A DNA stretch of 64,000 bases from UBA9620 sp965220695 (GCA_965220695.1 OZ244838.1:1674001-1738000), one strand, 5' to 3'; shown: positions 52,011 to 61,946, counted from the stretch's first letter. Numbers and translations: made by a program. The notes: generated by a model not told the origin, from the letters alone.

Positions 52011-53168
52011 TCATGATGCCGTGGTCCTGATGGCCGCGGCCATCCCTGGCCGGCTCGGGGACCGGACGTCGACCGGAATGGAGATGGCGAGCCTCCAGCC
52101 GGCGCGACCGTCGTGCTCGACGGCGCCGCCGATGGCGCCGACGCGCGCCCGCATGCCGGCGAGGCCGCCGCCGTCGGTCAGTTCGCCGCCGATGCCGTCA
52201 TCCTCGACGTCGAGACGGATGCGGTCGCCCTCCTGACGGAGGCGGACTGTGCACCGCGTCGCCTGCGCGTGGCGCACGACGTTGGTGACGCATTCGCGCA
52301 ACGCCAGCGACAGGGCGCTCTCCTGGGCGGCGGTCAGTGTGACCGGATCCATCTCCGGCGACACCGTGATTCCCCCCGCCTCCAGGGCCAGACGGGCGCG
52401 ATCCAACTCGCCCGACAAGCCTTGCGCCCGGTACCCGGTGATTGCGGCGCGGACGTCACTCAAGGCCTCCCGCGAAATGCGCTCGACGTCGCGGATCTCA
52501 TCCACGGACCGTTGCGGGTCGCGCTCGGCCAGTTTGGCGGCCAATTCGGACTTCAGCACGATGACCGAGAGCGTGTGGCCGAGCAGGTCATGGAGATCGC
52601 GCCCAATCCGTTCTCGTTCGGTGAGTTTGGCAAGCTGCTCGATCTCTTCGTGCGAGCGCCGCAGTTGCTGGTTCTTGCGGTCCATTTCGGCGCCACTGAT
52701 GGTGGCAATGCCGACAAGGACCATGAGGCTCAGCAGGGGGATGAGCGAGAACGCCGGCACAGAGGCGATCAGCTCCGGCGGAATACCGAACTCGACATAA
52801 AAGGGCGAGAGCCTGAACAGCAGGACGTAGCCCGCCGTCAGCAGCACGAGGGCGGCGAGCCACAGGCCGGCGACCGCCGGGCGCGCCGCTCTTCCGAGGA
52901 ACGAGATGGCGTAGATGAAGAGGACGCCGGCTCCGGTGTTGATCGGCAGCAGCGCCATGCCGAGGACGAACAGGCCGCCGATGACAGGGATGACGGCGGC
53001 GCCCTCGCGCCGGTGTCCCGCGAAGTACAGCGGGAAGAAGACCGCCAATCCCAGACCGTTGGCGATCCAGTGCCAGGCAGGCCCCGATTGAATGATCGCC
53101 GTGTTGGTGAACCACAACAGCCAGACGAGCCAGATATGACTGGACCAGCGGTCCGTTTTGAAGGTCAT
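52011..53168 (-). CDS. Sensor histidine kinase (DesK-like)
   Basis: This is 385 residues from ATG 53168 (MTFKTDRW). It has about five N-terminal transmembrane helices, for example LVWLLWFTNTAIIQSG and GLGLAVFFPLYFAG. A dimerisation helix follows with phospho-His near residue 193 in ERERIGRDLHDLLGHTLSV (HisKA_3). An HATPase domain has N-box LRECVTNVVRHAQAT and G-box VEDDGIGGELTDGGGLAGMR. The membrane-embedded sensor suggests a membrane or envelope stimulus. Confidence 0.93.
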   Translation of the reverse strand: MTFKTDRWSSHIWLVWLLWFTNTAIIQSGPAWHWIANGLGLAVFFPLYFAGHRREGAAVIPVIGGLFVLGMALLPINTGAGVLFIYAISFLGRAARPAVAGLWLAALVLLTAGYVLLFRLSPFYVEFGIPPELIASVPAFSLIPLLSLMVLVGIATISGAEMDRKNQQLRRSHEEIEQLAKLTERERIGRDLHDLLGHTLSVIVLKSELAAKLAERDPQRSVDEIRDVERISREALSDVRAAITGYRAQGLSGELDRARLALEAGGITVSPEMDPVTLTAAQESALSLALRECVTNVVRHAQATRCTVRLRQEGDRIRLDVEDDGIGGELTDGGGLAGMRARVGAIGGAVEHDGRAGWRLAISIPVDVRSPSRPGMAAAIRTTAS

Positions 53169-53389
53169 GGAACCACTCTCGATTCCAGACGCCCTGGATC
53201 GTGTCGATACCGGCACCCTGTCACTGGTCACACCGGACACCTGCTCGAGTCGATGTCAACTCCTGCATGACATCACATTGCGCGAGCGGTGCGGCCCGTT
53301 GCCAGTGCGTATCGTCAGGAATCGAATCTGACACCTGTCATGGGTGCGGCTGGGGCGGGTCCGGAACGCGGTGCGGGAGCCGCTGGCGG

Positions 53390-54235
53390 TCAACGCCGCT
53401 CTGTCGCGAGCTGCTCCCGATACCGCCCTTCGAGACGCTCGACGGCGGCGAGGAATCCGTCGGGGTCGACGAACGTGTCGGGGCTGTAGTCCTGGCCCGC
53501 TTCGTACTTGCCGTGCAGTCCGTACTGGGAGCCGTGCGCCGCGACCCACACGTCCACGTCCCATGCCTTCTGCTTGCGGAAGGTCTCGACGAAATCGTCG
53601 GCCACACCGGGATAGGTCGGGTCGACCACAAGCTGTTTCCCGGGGTTGATCGTGCCCATGTTGGCGATCACCACGTTATAGTCGCGGCCGCCCTCGCGCA
53701 CCTGCATGGCGTAGCTCGAGCTGCCGGCCGTGTGTCCCGGCGTCTCGATCACCGTCAAACGGGTCACGCCCAGCTCGATGAGATCGCCGTCGGCGATGAT
53801 CTTGTCGACGCTCACCGGCGTGAACGACTGGCGCCCGCCGAAGTGCGGATCGCTGAAACCCCCGTCTTCGAGCACCGGTGCATCCCCGGCGGTCGCCCAC
53901 ATCTCGGCGCCCGTGATCTCCTTGATCTCGGCCAGCGCCGCCGTGTGATCCCAGTGCGACTGCATCTGCAGCAGAATCTCAACGTCCTCCAACCGGAATC
54001 CCAGCGACTCGATGTTCTCGCGAATCTGCGCGGTCGAGTCCTCCACCCCGGTGTTGATGAGGATATGCCCTTCCTCCGAGGTGATCAGGAAGACCGCCAG
54101 GTCATAGGTGCCCACGGCGTAGAGGTTGCCTATCACGCGGTGGCCGGGAAACGGCCGGGTCCAGGCCTCGTTCTGAGCGGCGACCGGCGCCGCGACGACG
54201 AGGATCAGACCGGCGGCGACGGCAAGTCGATTCAT
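53390..54235 (-). CDS. Subclass B3-like metallo-beta-lactamase with Gln at the first zinc ligand
   Basis: This is 281 residues with a signal peptide MNRLAVAAGLILVVAAPVAA-Q. The B3 zinc signature is present as Q-S-H-W-D-H in LLQMQSHWDHTAALAEI (the usual form is H-x-H-x-D-H). The third Zn1 His is in IETPGHTAGSSSYAM and the Zn2 His in WVAAHGSQYGLHGKY. Gln in place of the first His is known from GOB-type B3 enzymes. The fold, GGFSDPHFGG loop and exported location fit B3 enzymes. Activity on beta-lactams is likely but not proven. It is a single gene, chromosomal in character, with no mobile context. Confidence 0.85.
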   Translation of the reverse strand: MNRLAVAAGLILVVAAPVAAQNEAWTRPFPGHRVIGNLYAVGTYDLAVFLITSEEGHILINTGVEDSTAQIRENIESLGFRLEDVEILLQMQSHWDHTAALAEIKEITGAEMWATAGDAPVLEDGGFSDPHFGGRQSFTPVSVDKIIADGDLIELGVTRLTVIETPGHTAGSSSYAMQVREGGRDYNVVIANMGTINPGKQLVVDPTYPGVADDFVETFRKQKAWDVDVWVAAHGSQYGLHGKYEAGQDYSPDTFVDPDGFLAAVERLEGRYREQLATERR

Positions 54236-54283
54236 GGACGGCATCATGAGCGCTCCGCTTCCTCTGACAGGTGTGGACGTCGA

Positions 54284-55192
54284 CTACAGAACTTCTGCCT
54301 CACGCATGACCGCCTCGCACTTCGGGCGGATCTCGGACGCCACCGCGAACGGGTCCCCGCGCACGAACTCCGCCCGAAACAGCTCGACCGACAGCGCCCC
54401 CGTGTATTGTTTCTCGGCCAGCTTCCGGAGAATGCGCACCACCGGTGCGATGCCGTCGCCGGGAATCAGGCGCGAATCGTTGTTGATCAGCTCGCGCGGC
54501 GTGTCGAGCAGATCCTGGAAGTGCGTGTGGGCCAGCTCGCCCGGCTCGAGCAGGTCGAGATCCTCGAACTTGCTCAACCCGGACCAGAAGTGGAAGAAGT
54601 CGAGCATCGGGCGCACGTTGGGATGCGCCGCCGCGCGAATCACCTGCAACGACGAGGTCAGTGTCGACAGGTGGGTCGACGTCCGGGTGAACTCGATCAT
54701 GGCGGTGAGCTCGTACTCGCGGGCGATCTCCCCGGCTTCGCGAATGCAGTCCGGGGTGGCCGCGAAGTCGTCGGCGGTCACCGGACGATTGGTGATCGAC
54801 GGCGAGTAGATCTTCTGCAGACCCAGGTTGGCGAACCGATCGCAGCCCTGCCGCCAGCGTTCCAGCGATTCCGCACGCGCCGGGCCGGGCAGCCAGATAT
54901 CGGGCAGCACCACGGCGGCCGACACCGGCGTCAGTCCCAGATCACCGAGGAGACGGCGCGCCGCCGGCAGCGTGTCGTTCTCGAGAAAGGCCGCCACTTG
55001 CGGCGCCCCCAGCTCGACGTAGCGGATGCCGGCGCGGGCCCAGCCTTCGACCGAACCCCGGAAGCCGGCCGCCCGCGTGGTGTTCTGATGCATGGCGAGC
55101 AGCATCTTGCCGGGCGCCGCCGATTGGGCATGGACCAGCTGCGCCAGCGACGCGGCCAGCGGAGTCAACAGAAGCGTGCGTCTGGTGAGCAT
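54284..55192 (-). CDS. Exported sugar phosphate isomerase/epimerase-like TIM barrel
   Basis: This is 302 residues with a Tat-like signal MLTRRTLLLTPLAASLAQLV-HAQ. The AP-endonuclease 2/xylose isomerase-like fold is indicated by GWARAGIRYVELGAPQVAAF, then MIEFTRTSTHLST, NVRPMLDFFHFWSG, HTHFQD and LSVELFRAEF. These carry the metal-binding Glu, Asp, His and Glu. The substrate is unknown. It lies 48 bp upstream of the metallo-beta-lactamase on the same strand. Confidence 0.85.
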   Translation of the reverse strand: MLTRRTLLLTPLAASLAQLVHAQSAAPGKMLLAMHQNTTRAAGFRGSVEGWARAGIRYVELGAPQVAAFLENDTLPAARRLLGDLGLTPVSAAVVLPDIWLPGPARAESLERWRQGCDRFANLGLQKIYSPSITNRPVTADDFAATPDCIREAGEIAREYELTAMIEFTRTSTHLSTLTSSLQVIRAAAHPNVRPMLDFFHFWSGLSKFEDLDLLEPGELAHTHFQDLLDTPRELINNDSRLIPGDGIAPVVRILRKLAEKQYTGALSVELFRAEFVRGDPFAVASEIRPKCEAVMREAEVL

Positions 55193-55433
55193 GCTGCGTA
55201 CTATAGCGCCAAACGGCGTCTTCCGAACCGTTTGTCCGCCCTGGCGACGCTGTCACGCCCTAACAGCCCGTGGCAAAAGCCCCGCTGCATTCGATCAGCG
55301 CTGCATCCCGCTGTGCGTCGTTGTTCATCGGTCAAATACTGCCGGTATTTTCCCTCTTCTCGCCTTGCTCAGCGGGCGCATCGCCGATCTCGGTGCAACG
55401 CGGGGTTTCACCACGGGCTGCTAACGCGGCGGG

Positions 55434-56498
55434 CTACTCTTCCCTGAAGCAGACGGCGGTGTTGCCGCGGCCCTGGTTCCGCTCGAAGAGTTCGAACGCC
55501 TGCACGACCTCCGCGAGGTGAAAGATGCGATCGACACGCGGCGTAATGGCGCCGCTGGTCAGAAAGCCCAGCATCTCGGCCACGTTCTGCTGATGGCCTT
55601 CCGGATTGGCCTGCGCCCACCCTGCCCAGATGCTGCCGATGACCACCGCCTGCTTGATCAGCAGCAGGCCCGGGCGTATGGGCTGCTGCCCGGCGGTGAA
55701 GCCCACGAGGCAGATCCTGCCCAGCGGTCGAATCGCGGACACCAGCGCCGCTTCGAAGAGCGGTCCCTGCACCATGTCGATCACGACGTCCACACCTTCT
55801 GGATGGCCCAGTTCGGCGGCGGCCTGCCGGACGTCGTTCTTGAACTGCCGGTGGCCGGCCCGGTCGCGGCCGTAGCACAGCACGCGGTCCGCGCCGACGG
55901 CGGCTGGCGGGCCCGCCTTTTCTGGCACGCTGACGCCGGCGATCACCCGGGCGCCCATGGCCCGCGCCAGTTCGACGGCCGCCATGCCGACACCGCCCGA
56001 CGCGCCGTCCACCAGCACGAGGCTGCCAGGCCCGACCTCGCCGAGCACCTTCAGCGAGTGGTAGGCCGGAAAGAAGTTGCGCCCCAGGTTCGCGCAGGTC
56101 GAGAGATGCAGTCCATCCGGCACCCGCCAGACCGACCCGGCGCCGACCGCGGCCACCTCGGCCAGACCGCCGATCTGCATCTGGGCGATGACTCGATCGC
56201 CGGGCGCGACATGCTCGACGCCCGCACCGGTCTCGATCACCGTCCCGGCCACGTCCATCCCCGGCACATACGGCAGATCGGGCTTGTGTTGATAGAGACC
56301 CTGCGCCTGCAGCGCGTCGGGATACTGCACGCCGGCATAGTACGTGCGCACCAGGACCTGTCCCGGCTGGCAGACCGGCGGTGGAATCTCGTCGAGCGTC
56401 AGGACCTCGCGCAGCGGATCGGGCGCCGGCAGCGGAACGCCCTGCTGGTCGAGGGCGGCGAAGCGGTGGCAACGGACAGCTTTCATCATGGAACTCAT
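55434..56498 (-). CDS. Zinc-binding-type NADPH:quinone oxidoreductase (MDR family)
   Basis: This is 354 residues from ATG 56498. The GroES-like N-terminal domain (PPPVCQPGQVLVRTYYAGVQ, then PYVPGMDVAGTVIETGAG) is followed by a Rossmann domain with LVDGASGGVGMAAVELARAM and GRICLVGFTAGQQPI. It lacks the structural-zinc cysteine cluster, so it is a quinone-oxidoreductase-type enzyme. The substrate is unknown. The codons before 56498 look non-coding. Confidence 0.9.
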   Translation of the reverse strand: MSSMMKAVRCHRFAALDQQGVPLPAPDPLREVLTLDEIPPPVCQPGQVLVRTYYAGVQYPDALQAQGLYQHKPDLPYVPGMDVAGTVIETGAGVEHVAPGDRVIAQMQIGGLAEVAAVGAGSVWRVPDGLHLSTCANLGRNFFPAYHSLKVLGEVGPGSLVLVDGASGGVGMAAVELARAMGARVIAGVSVPEKAGPPAAVGADRVLCYGRDRAGHRQFKNDVRQAAAELGHPEGVDVVIDMVQGPLFEAALVSAIRPLGRICLVGFTAGQQPIRPGLLLIKQAVVIGSIWAGWAQANPEGHQQNVAEMLGFLTSGAITPRVDRIFHLAEVVQAFELFERNQGRGNTAVCFREE

Positions 56499-56650
56499 GG
56501 TGTGTTCTGGGAGACGACGGGTGGACAACTCGGACGTCACGAATGGGGATTCGGCAGCGAGCGGAACTGGGCGCCGCAGCCACGCCCCGCCACGCGTGAC
56601 GGCATCATACGCATGCACGTCCGCATCCGGGGCGTCCAGCTACGATACGG

Positions 56651-58006
56651 TCAGATCGCCAGTTGCTGCAACCGTCCGGTGCTGTCGCCGAAGCGATCGA
56701 CCGGGACGTCCAGCTTGTCGAGCAGCGTCAGATACAGGTTGGTCAGCGGCGTCTCGTCGGCATACGTGATGTGGCGCCCCGTGCGCAGCGCGCCGCCCCC
56801 GCCCCCGGCCAGGAGGATCGGCAGCTTCTGGATGTTGTGGAGGTTGCTGTTGCTCATGCCGCTGCCATACAGAATCATCACCTGGTCCAGCAGCGAGCCG
56901 TCGCCGTCCGGCGTCGCGCGCAGCCTGTCGAGATAGTACGCGAACAGCCCGGTGTGATAGCCGCCCACCTTGGTCAGCTTCGCCAGACTCTCGGGATTGT
57001 TCTCATGGTGTGACAGGGCGTGGTGCGGGTCGGGCACGCCGATCTGCGGATAGGTCTGGGCCGTGAGCTCCGGCGTCATGAGAAACGTGATGACGCGCGT
57101 CAGGTCGGTCTGATAGGCGAGCACCTGCAGGTCGAACATGACCTTCACGTGTTCCTCGAACGACCCCGGGGTGCCGGCAGCCGGCCGATCGACCACCGGC
57201 AGCTCGCGGTCCACCTCCGCCTCGGCCCGTTGAATGCGGCGTTCGACGTCGCGCACCGCCGACAGATAGTCGGTCAGCTTGGCCCGGTCGGACGCTCCCA
57301 GTCCGTCCTGCAGCCGCGCCACCTTGGCGGTGACGGCATCGAGAATGCTGCGGTCTCGCTGCATGCGCGCCCGGCGCGCGGCCGGATCGGTGCTCGTCCC
57401 GTCGCCGAACAGCCGCTCGAAGACGGCGCGCGGGCTGCTTTCCATCGGCAACGGCGTCGTCGGCGTACTCCAGCTCAGGGTGCTGACGTAGGCGCAACTG
57501 AAGCCGGCGTCGCAGGCGCCGCCGAAATCGGGCAGGCCGATACCCACTTCGAGCGACCCGAGCTGCGTGTGTTGGCCGAGTTGCGCGGCGGCGATCTGAT
57601 CGAACGACCGACCCGCCTCGAAATCGGCGCCTTCGGTCGGTTTGGCGTGCACACCGGTCAGGAACGCACCGGTGATCCGCCCGTGGCCGCCGGCCGGATC
57701 CCCCGGCATCTGCGCGGCCGGGGCGTGGTCGAGACCGGACAGCACGTTGAGGTGATCGCGGTGGTCGGCCAGCGGCTGCAGAATCGGCGTGAACTCGAAC
57801 CCGGCCCCCTCCGCGGCCGGCGTCCAGTTGTTCATCACCGCCCCGTGCGGCACGTACACCACCCCGAGCCGCGGTTTCGGCCGCGCCACCGTCTGGGCGA
57901 GTGCGGTGAACGCCGGCACCATGCCGTCCAGCAGCGGCAACGCCACCGCCGTTCCGAGACCGCGCAGCACGGTGCGTCTGGGCAGTGCTTTTCTGGTGAC
58001 GATCAT
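56651..58006 (-). CDS. DUF1552 protein, Tat-exported
   Basis: This is 451 residues from ATG 58006, which overlaps the DUF1592 stop (ATGA). The start MIVTRKALPRRTVLRGLGTA is a Tat signal. The DUF1552 body has LGVVYVPHGAVMNNWTPAAE, then NVLSGLDHAPAA, FERLFGD, and HHALSHHENNPESLAKLTKV, then ILYGSGMSNSNLHNIQKLPI. It always accompanies DUF1592 proteins in Planctomycetes, Verrucomicrobia and Acidobacteriota. The function is unproven. I reject a much longer upstream frame because it is antisense-like. Confidence 0.92.
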   Translation of the reverse strand: MIVTRKALPRRTVLRGLGTAVALPLLDGMVPAFTALAQTVARPKPRLGVVYVPHGAVMNNWTPAAEGAGFEFTPILQPLADHRDHLNVLSGLDHAPAAQMPGDPAGGHGRITGAFLTGVHAKPTEGADFEAGRSFDQIAAAQLGQHTQLGSLEVGIGLPDFGGACDAGFSCAYVSTLSWSTPTTPLPMESSPRAVFERLFGDGTSTDPAARRARMQRDRSILDAVTAKVARLQDGLGASDRAKLTDYLSAVRDVERRIQRAEAEVDRELPVVDRPAAGTPGSFEEHVKVMFDLQVLAYQTDLTRVITFLMTPELTAQTYPQIGVPDPHHALSHHENNPESLAKLTKVGGYHTGLFAYYLDRLRATPDGDGSLLDQVMILYGSGMSNSNLHNIQKLPILLAGGGGGALRTGRHITYADETPLTNLYLTLLDKLDVPVDRFGDSTGRLQQLAI

Positions 58007-60435
58007 GACTCTGATCTCCTCATCTGGAACGGTACGCTTCGAGCGACGCCCACGATCAGCGACGACCAACTGTAACCGTCTTCCTCCGCGTCCCGCACAA
58101 TCGCCCGGATGGCCGGTCGATCGTAATACTCGACACCGCGCCCGAGCGCATATGTCAGCAGCTTTTCGGTAACCGTGGCCACGAACTCGCCGCGCCGCTC
58201 GAACAGCACGTCGCGCAGCGCCGGCAGTCCGTCGAAGGTGACGCCATTTGGCAGGACGCCGGAGGCGTCGATCGGCGTCCCCGCGTCGGTGTCCCGCCAC
58301 TTGCCGACGGCATCGAAGTTCTCGAGCGCGAACCCGAGCGGATCCATGCGCGCGTGGCAACTCGCACAGACCGGATTCGCGCGGTGCTCCTCCAGGCGCT
58401 CGCGTACCGAGACGACCGTGGCGCTGTCGGTGCGATCGGGCAGATCGGGCACATCGGGGGGCGGCGGCGGGGGCGGCGTCCCGAGGATGTTCTCGAGCAC
58501 CCACTTGCCGCGTACGACCGGGGATGTCCGGGTCGCCAGCGAGGTCACCGTCAGGATGCTGCCCTGTCCGAGCAGGCCCCGGCGCCGATCGTCCTGCCAG
58601 TTCACACGTCGAAAGCGGCTGCCATAGACGTTCGGAATGCCGTAATGCCCGGCCAGCCGCTCGTTGACGAAGGTGTAGTCGGCCGTCAACAGATCGACGA
58701 CGCTGCGATCCTCGCGCAGTTGGCTCTCGAGAAACAGCTCGGTCTCGCGCACCAGGGCGTCGCGCAGACCGTCGTCGAAGGCGGGAAAGGCGTTCACCGC
58801 AGGGGTCACCGTGCGCATGCGGCGCAGGTGCAGCCACTGCGCGGCGAAACTCGAGACGAGCACCTCCGAGCGCGCGTCGGCGAGCATCCGCCGTACCTGC
58901 CGTTCCAGCACGGCGGGTTCACTCAGCCGCCCCGCTTCGGCGATGTCCAGCAGTTCGTCGTCGGGAATGCTGCCCCACAGAAAGAACGAGAGCCGTGAGG
59001 CGAGCTCGACGTCGTTGAGGCGGTAGGCCGTCGCCGGCGCGGCGCCGGGCGGATCGCGCTCGAGGCGGAACAGGAACTCCGGATCGACCAGCATCATCTC
59101 CAGTGCGCGCTGCAGACCGGTCTCGAAGCTGCCTTCGCGCCGTCCCGCGTCGTAAAACCCTCGCAGCACCCGGAGATCGTCCTCCGTGAGCGGGCGGCGA
59201 TACGCTCGCCGCGCCAGCGTCGCCAGAATCTCGCTGGCGCACGCGTCTTCGTCCTCCGGCCGCGCGGGGCGGCAGACGAACAGGCTGCGCCGGTCGGCGA
59301 ATTCGGCCGTCTCGCTGCGCCCGCCGCCAATCCGGTCCGGCGCGTACGGTCCCTCGATCTCGAGGCTGTCGAGCGCCATCGGCTCGACGAACCCCGGTCC
59401 GTTGCGGAACGTCCAGACCGGCAGGCGGCTCGGCGCCACCCCCTCGATCGCCGCGGTCCGTTCGGCGAACGACACGCCGACGACATGCGTGCCGGCGCTC
59501 GCCGGAAAACGCACGACCAGCGCACCATCGGCGCCGTCCGATCCGGGCGCCGGCTCGCGCCCGCTCTCTGCCGCCCAGCGTCCGACAGGCAGCAGCGCGA
59601 GCCGTACGCCGTCGAGACGGACGTCGATCTCCTGGGGCTCCCCGGTGTTTCCCTGCAGGCTGATTCTGAGGACGTATTCCGCGTCAAGCGGGAAATGATG
59701 ACGAACCGCGGTCCCGCCGCGCGACCCGAACGGCAGGTGCTCGCTCATGCGTTCGCCCTGTTTCAGCAGCGACGACATCGCATAGCGCGCGACATCCGGT
59801 TCGATCGACGGATCGCCGACCGCCAGGCGGCTGATCTTGCGCGCCGCCGACAGGTAGCGTTCCAGCAGCCCGGGCGCCACCGTCAGAATGTCGGCGTTGT
59901 TGTCGAACCCGTACGCCAGATCGTCGGACGGCAGCAAGGTCTCGCCGTCGATCTCGAGACCCAGCAGATCCCTGATCGCGTTCGTGTACTCCAACCGGTT
60001 GAGCCTGTGAATCGTCGGTCGGCCGGGGTTGGGCGCGGCGGCCGACGCCGCATCGAGCGTCGATTCCAGCCACGATGCGAATTGGACGTAGGCCCCGGTG
60101 TCCGGCCGCGGGCGTCCAGGTGGCGGCATCGACTGCGTCTGCAGCTTCCGCAGCACCTTTTCCCACAGTTCCGGGTGCTCGCCGGCGGCGCCGACACCGG
60201 CGCCATCGAGCGCGAGATTGCCGGTCAGGAGCCGTTCGTTGTGACAGGCCACGCAATAGCGGTCGATGATGGCCTGGTAGGCTGACGCCTCTGCCGGCGC
60301 CTGACGGGCGGCCTGCTGCGCCGCGGCCTCGTGTCCCGCGGACCACGCGGGCCCCGCGTGCACGGACACCAGGACGACCACCGCGAACAGCGCCCAGATG
60401 GCGCCCGCGCGACCTCCCGCTGGACGCAGTCCCAT
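58003..60435 (-). CDS. DUF1592/DUF1587-family secreted cytochrome-like protein
   Basis: This is 810 residues with a signal peptide. A cytochrome c-like haem site IIDRYCVACHNERL (Cys 61, Cys 64, His 65) lies near the N-terminus, then DUF1587 (IHRLNRLEYTNAIRDLLGLE) and a carbohydrate-binding-like jelly roll. DUF1595 (ARRAYRRPLTEDDLRVLRGF), DUF1592 (VELASRLSFFLWGSIPDDEL), DUF1588 (RGLLGQGSILTVTSLATRTS) and DUF1585 follow, with a second CASCH site near 690. It is the standard domain order of this family. The role is probably periplasmic redox or polysaccharide breakdown; unproven. Confidence 0.92.
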   Translation of the reverse strand: MGLRPAGGRAGAIWALFAVVVLVSVHAGPAWSAGHEAAAQQAARQAPAEASAYQAIIDRYCVACHNERLLTGNLALDGAGVGAAGEHPELWEKVLRKLQTQSMPPPGRPRPDTGAYVQFASWLESTLDAASAAAPNPGRPTIHRLNRLEYTNAIRDLLGLEIDGETLLPSDDLAYGFDNNADILTVAPGLLERYLSAARKISRLAVGDPSIEPDVARYAMSSLLKQGERMSEHLPFGSRGGTAVRHHFPLDAEYVLRISLQGNTGEPQEIDVRLDGVRLALLPVGRWAAESGREPAPGSDGADGALVVRFPASAGTHVVGVSFAERTAAIEGVAPSRLPVWTFRNGPGFVEPMALDSLEIEGPYAPDRIGGGRSETAEFADRRSLFVCRPARPEDEDACASEILATLARRAYRRPLTEDDLRVLRGFYDAGRREGSFETGLQRALEMMLVDPEFLFRLERDPPGAAPATAYRLNDVELASRLSFFLWGSIPDDELLDIAEAGRLSEPAVLERQVRRMLADARSEVLVSSFAAQWLHLRRMRTVTPAVNAFPAFDDGLRDALVRETELFLESQLREDRSVVDLLTADYTFVNERLAGHYGIPNVYGSRFRRVNWQDDRRRGLLGQGSILTVTSLATRTSPVVRGKWVLENILGTPPPPPPPDVPDLPDRTDSATVVSVRERLEEHRANPVCASCHARMDPLGFALENFDAVGKWRDTDAGTPIDASGVLPNGVTFDGLPALRDVLFERRGEFVATVTEKLLTYALGRGVEYYDRPAIRAIVRDAEEDGYSWSSLIVGVARSVPFQMRRSES

Positions 60436-60440
60436 GACCG

Positions 60441-61946
60441 CTATCGGATCGCTCCCTGGTTGAAGATATCGATGAAGCTGGACGGCGTCGTCTCGCCGCC
60501 TCCCAGCGCCCGGAGCAACTCGGCGGTGCTGCCGCCGCCCAGTCCCGGCAGCAGGATGTGCCCGCCGCCCTCGGCGATCATCAACGGGGTGATCCCGCGC
60601 AGGTCTCCGGCATTCACCGTGGCGCCGTGGTCGACAAGAAGCTGGACGATGGCATCCGACCGGATGTGGGCGGCGCCATGCAGCGCTGTCCGGCCCACGT
60701 CATTGACCGCGTCGATGTCGGCGTCGAGCTCCAGCAGCAGGCTGACCGCTGCCAGGGACTCCGGCTCGGTGACCCGTGTCTCGGCGGGCACCTGCCCCAG
60801 ACCGGCGGCCACCATGAGGGGGGTGGTGCCTTCCTCGGTCGCCAGCCGTGGGTCGGCGCCGGCCCCGACGAGCGCACGCATCACCCCGACGTTGCCGTCC
60901 ATCGCTGCCAGCAGAAACGGTGTGGCGCCGATCAGACTCACCCGCAATCGTGGGCTCGCGTAGCCGTACTGCGGAGGCGTCTTGACCAGGCGCACCTGCG
61001 GATCGGCTCCATGCGCGAGGAGCGCCTCGACCAGATCCAGCTTGCGCGTGGCGACCCCGTTGAGCGATCGCCACTCGTCTTCCCGTTCGGTCTCGATGCC
61101 GCGCAGGTGGCCGGTCAGTTCCGTGTGCCACGAACCGGCGGCCCAGTGCAGCGGCGTGTAGCCGGTGCCGTCCGCGTTCGGGTCGGCGCCCAGCTCGAGC
61201 AGCGAGATGGCCAGGTCGGTATGCCCTCGCACGACGGCGACCAGGAGCGGCGTGGCGCCGTCCGGCGCAGTGGCGTTCACATCGGCGCCCGCATCGATCA
61301 AGAGTCGAGCCAGTTCGCGGGCATCCACGCGCGCCGCCATCAGCAACGCCGTGTAGCCGCGGCTCGTCCGCGCGTGGAGATCGGCGCCGTGCGCAACCAG
61401 TGCGCGGGCTATGTCGGTGTGTCCCTCGGCGGCCGCCCACATCAGCGCCGTCTGGTCGTGCCAGGACTCGGTCACGTCGGGGAGCGCCCCACGGGCCAGC
61501 AACGCCTCCACCGCGCCGGCGCTGCCGGTCTTCGCGCAGGTCATCAGCGGGGTCTCCCCCGTCGACCGTGCGGCGTTCGGATCGGCGCCCGCCTCGAGCA
61601 ACCGGATCACCATCGGCGCGGCCCCGTTGTCGCACGCGAGCGCGAGGGGCGTGATGCCGTAGTCGTTGGCCGCGTTGACGTCGGCGCCGGCATCGATCAG
61701 CACGCCCGCCATGTCGAGGGCGTCCCGGTAACTCGCCCAGTGGAGCGCGGTCGCGCCGTCGGGTTGCGAACCGTTCACGTCGACCTGGCGCGCGACCAGA
61801 TCACGCACCGCCGCGTCGTCCTGCGCCCTGGCCGCCTCGACCACCGACTGCGCAGATTGGTTCGCAGAGGCGCTCGCTGGCATCCACGGGACAACCAAGC
61901 ATGCCGCCATCGCGCAGGCGAACGCGTAATGCACCTGGCCCCTCAT
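60441..61946 (-). CDS. Secreted ankyrin-repeat protein (paralogue)
   Basis: This is 501 residues from ATG 61946 (MRGQVHYAFACAMAACLVVP), with a signal peptide. About twelve ankyrin repeats include DGATALHWASYRDALDMAGV, GETPLMTCAKTGSAGAVEAL and GRTALHGAAHIRSDAIVQLL. It is similar in architecture to 42471. It lies 5 bp upstream of the DUF1592 gene on the same strand, so likely in the same operon as DUF1592-DUF1552. Confidence 0.92.
   Translation of the reverse strand: MRGQVHYAFACAMAACLVVPWMPASASANQSAQSVVEAARAQDDAAVRDLVARQVDVNGSQPDGATALHWASYRDALDMAGVLIDAGADVNAANDYGITPLALACDNGAAPMVIRLLEAGADPNAARSTGETPLMTCAKTGSAGAVEALLARGALPDVTESWHDQTALMWAAAEGHTDIARALVAHGADLHARTSRGYTALLMAARVDARELARLLIDAGADVNATAPDGATPLLVAVVRGHTDLAISLLELGADPNADGTGYTPLHWAAGSWHTELTGHLRGIETEREDEWRSLNGVATRKLDLVEALLAHGADPQVRLVKTPPQYGYASPRLRVSLIGATPFLLAAMDGNVGVMRALVGAGADPRLATEEGTTPLMVAAGLGQVPAETRVTEPESLAAVSLLLELDADIDAVNDVGRTALHGAAHIRSDAIVQLLVDHGATVNAGDLRGITPLMIAEGGGHILLPGLGGGSTAELLRALGGGETTPSSFIDIFNQGAIR

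Noticed and set aside
55408..56583. 391-codon leftward frame overlapping the oxidoreductase
   Set aside because: Arg/Ala/Gly-rich shadow of the correct frame.
58007..58837. N-terminal extension of the DUF1552 frame
   Set aside because: Overlaps the DUF1592 gene in another frame and is low-complexity; ATG 58006 begins a Tat signal and overlaps the upstream stop.
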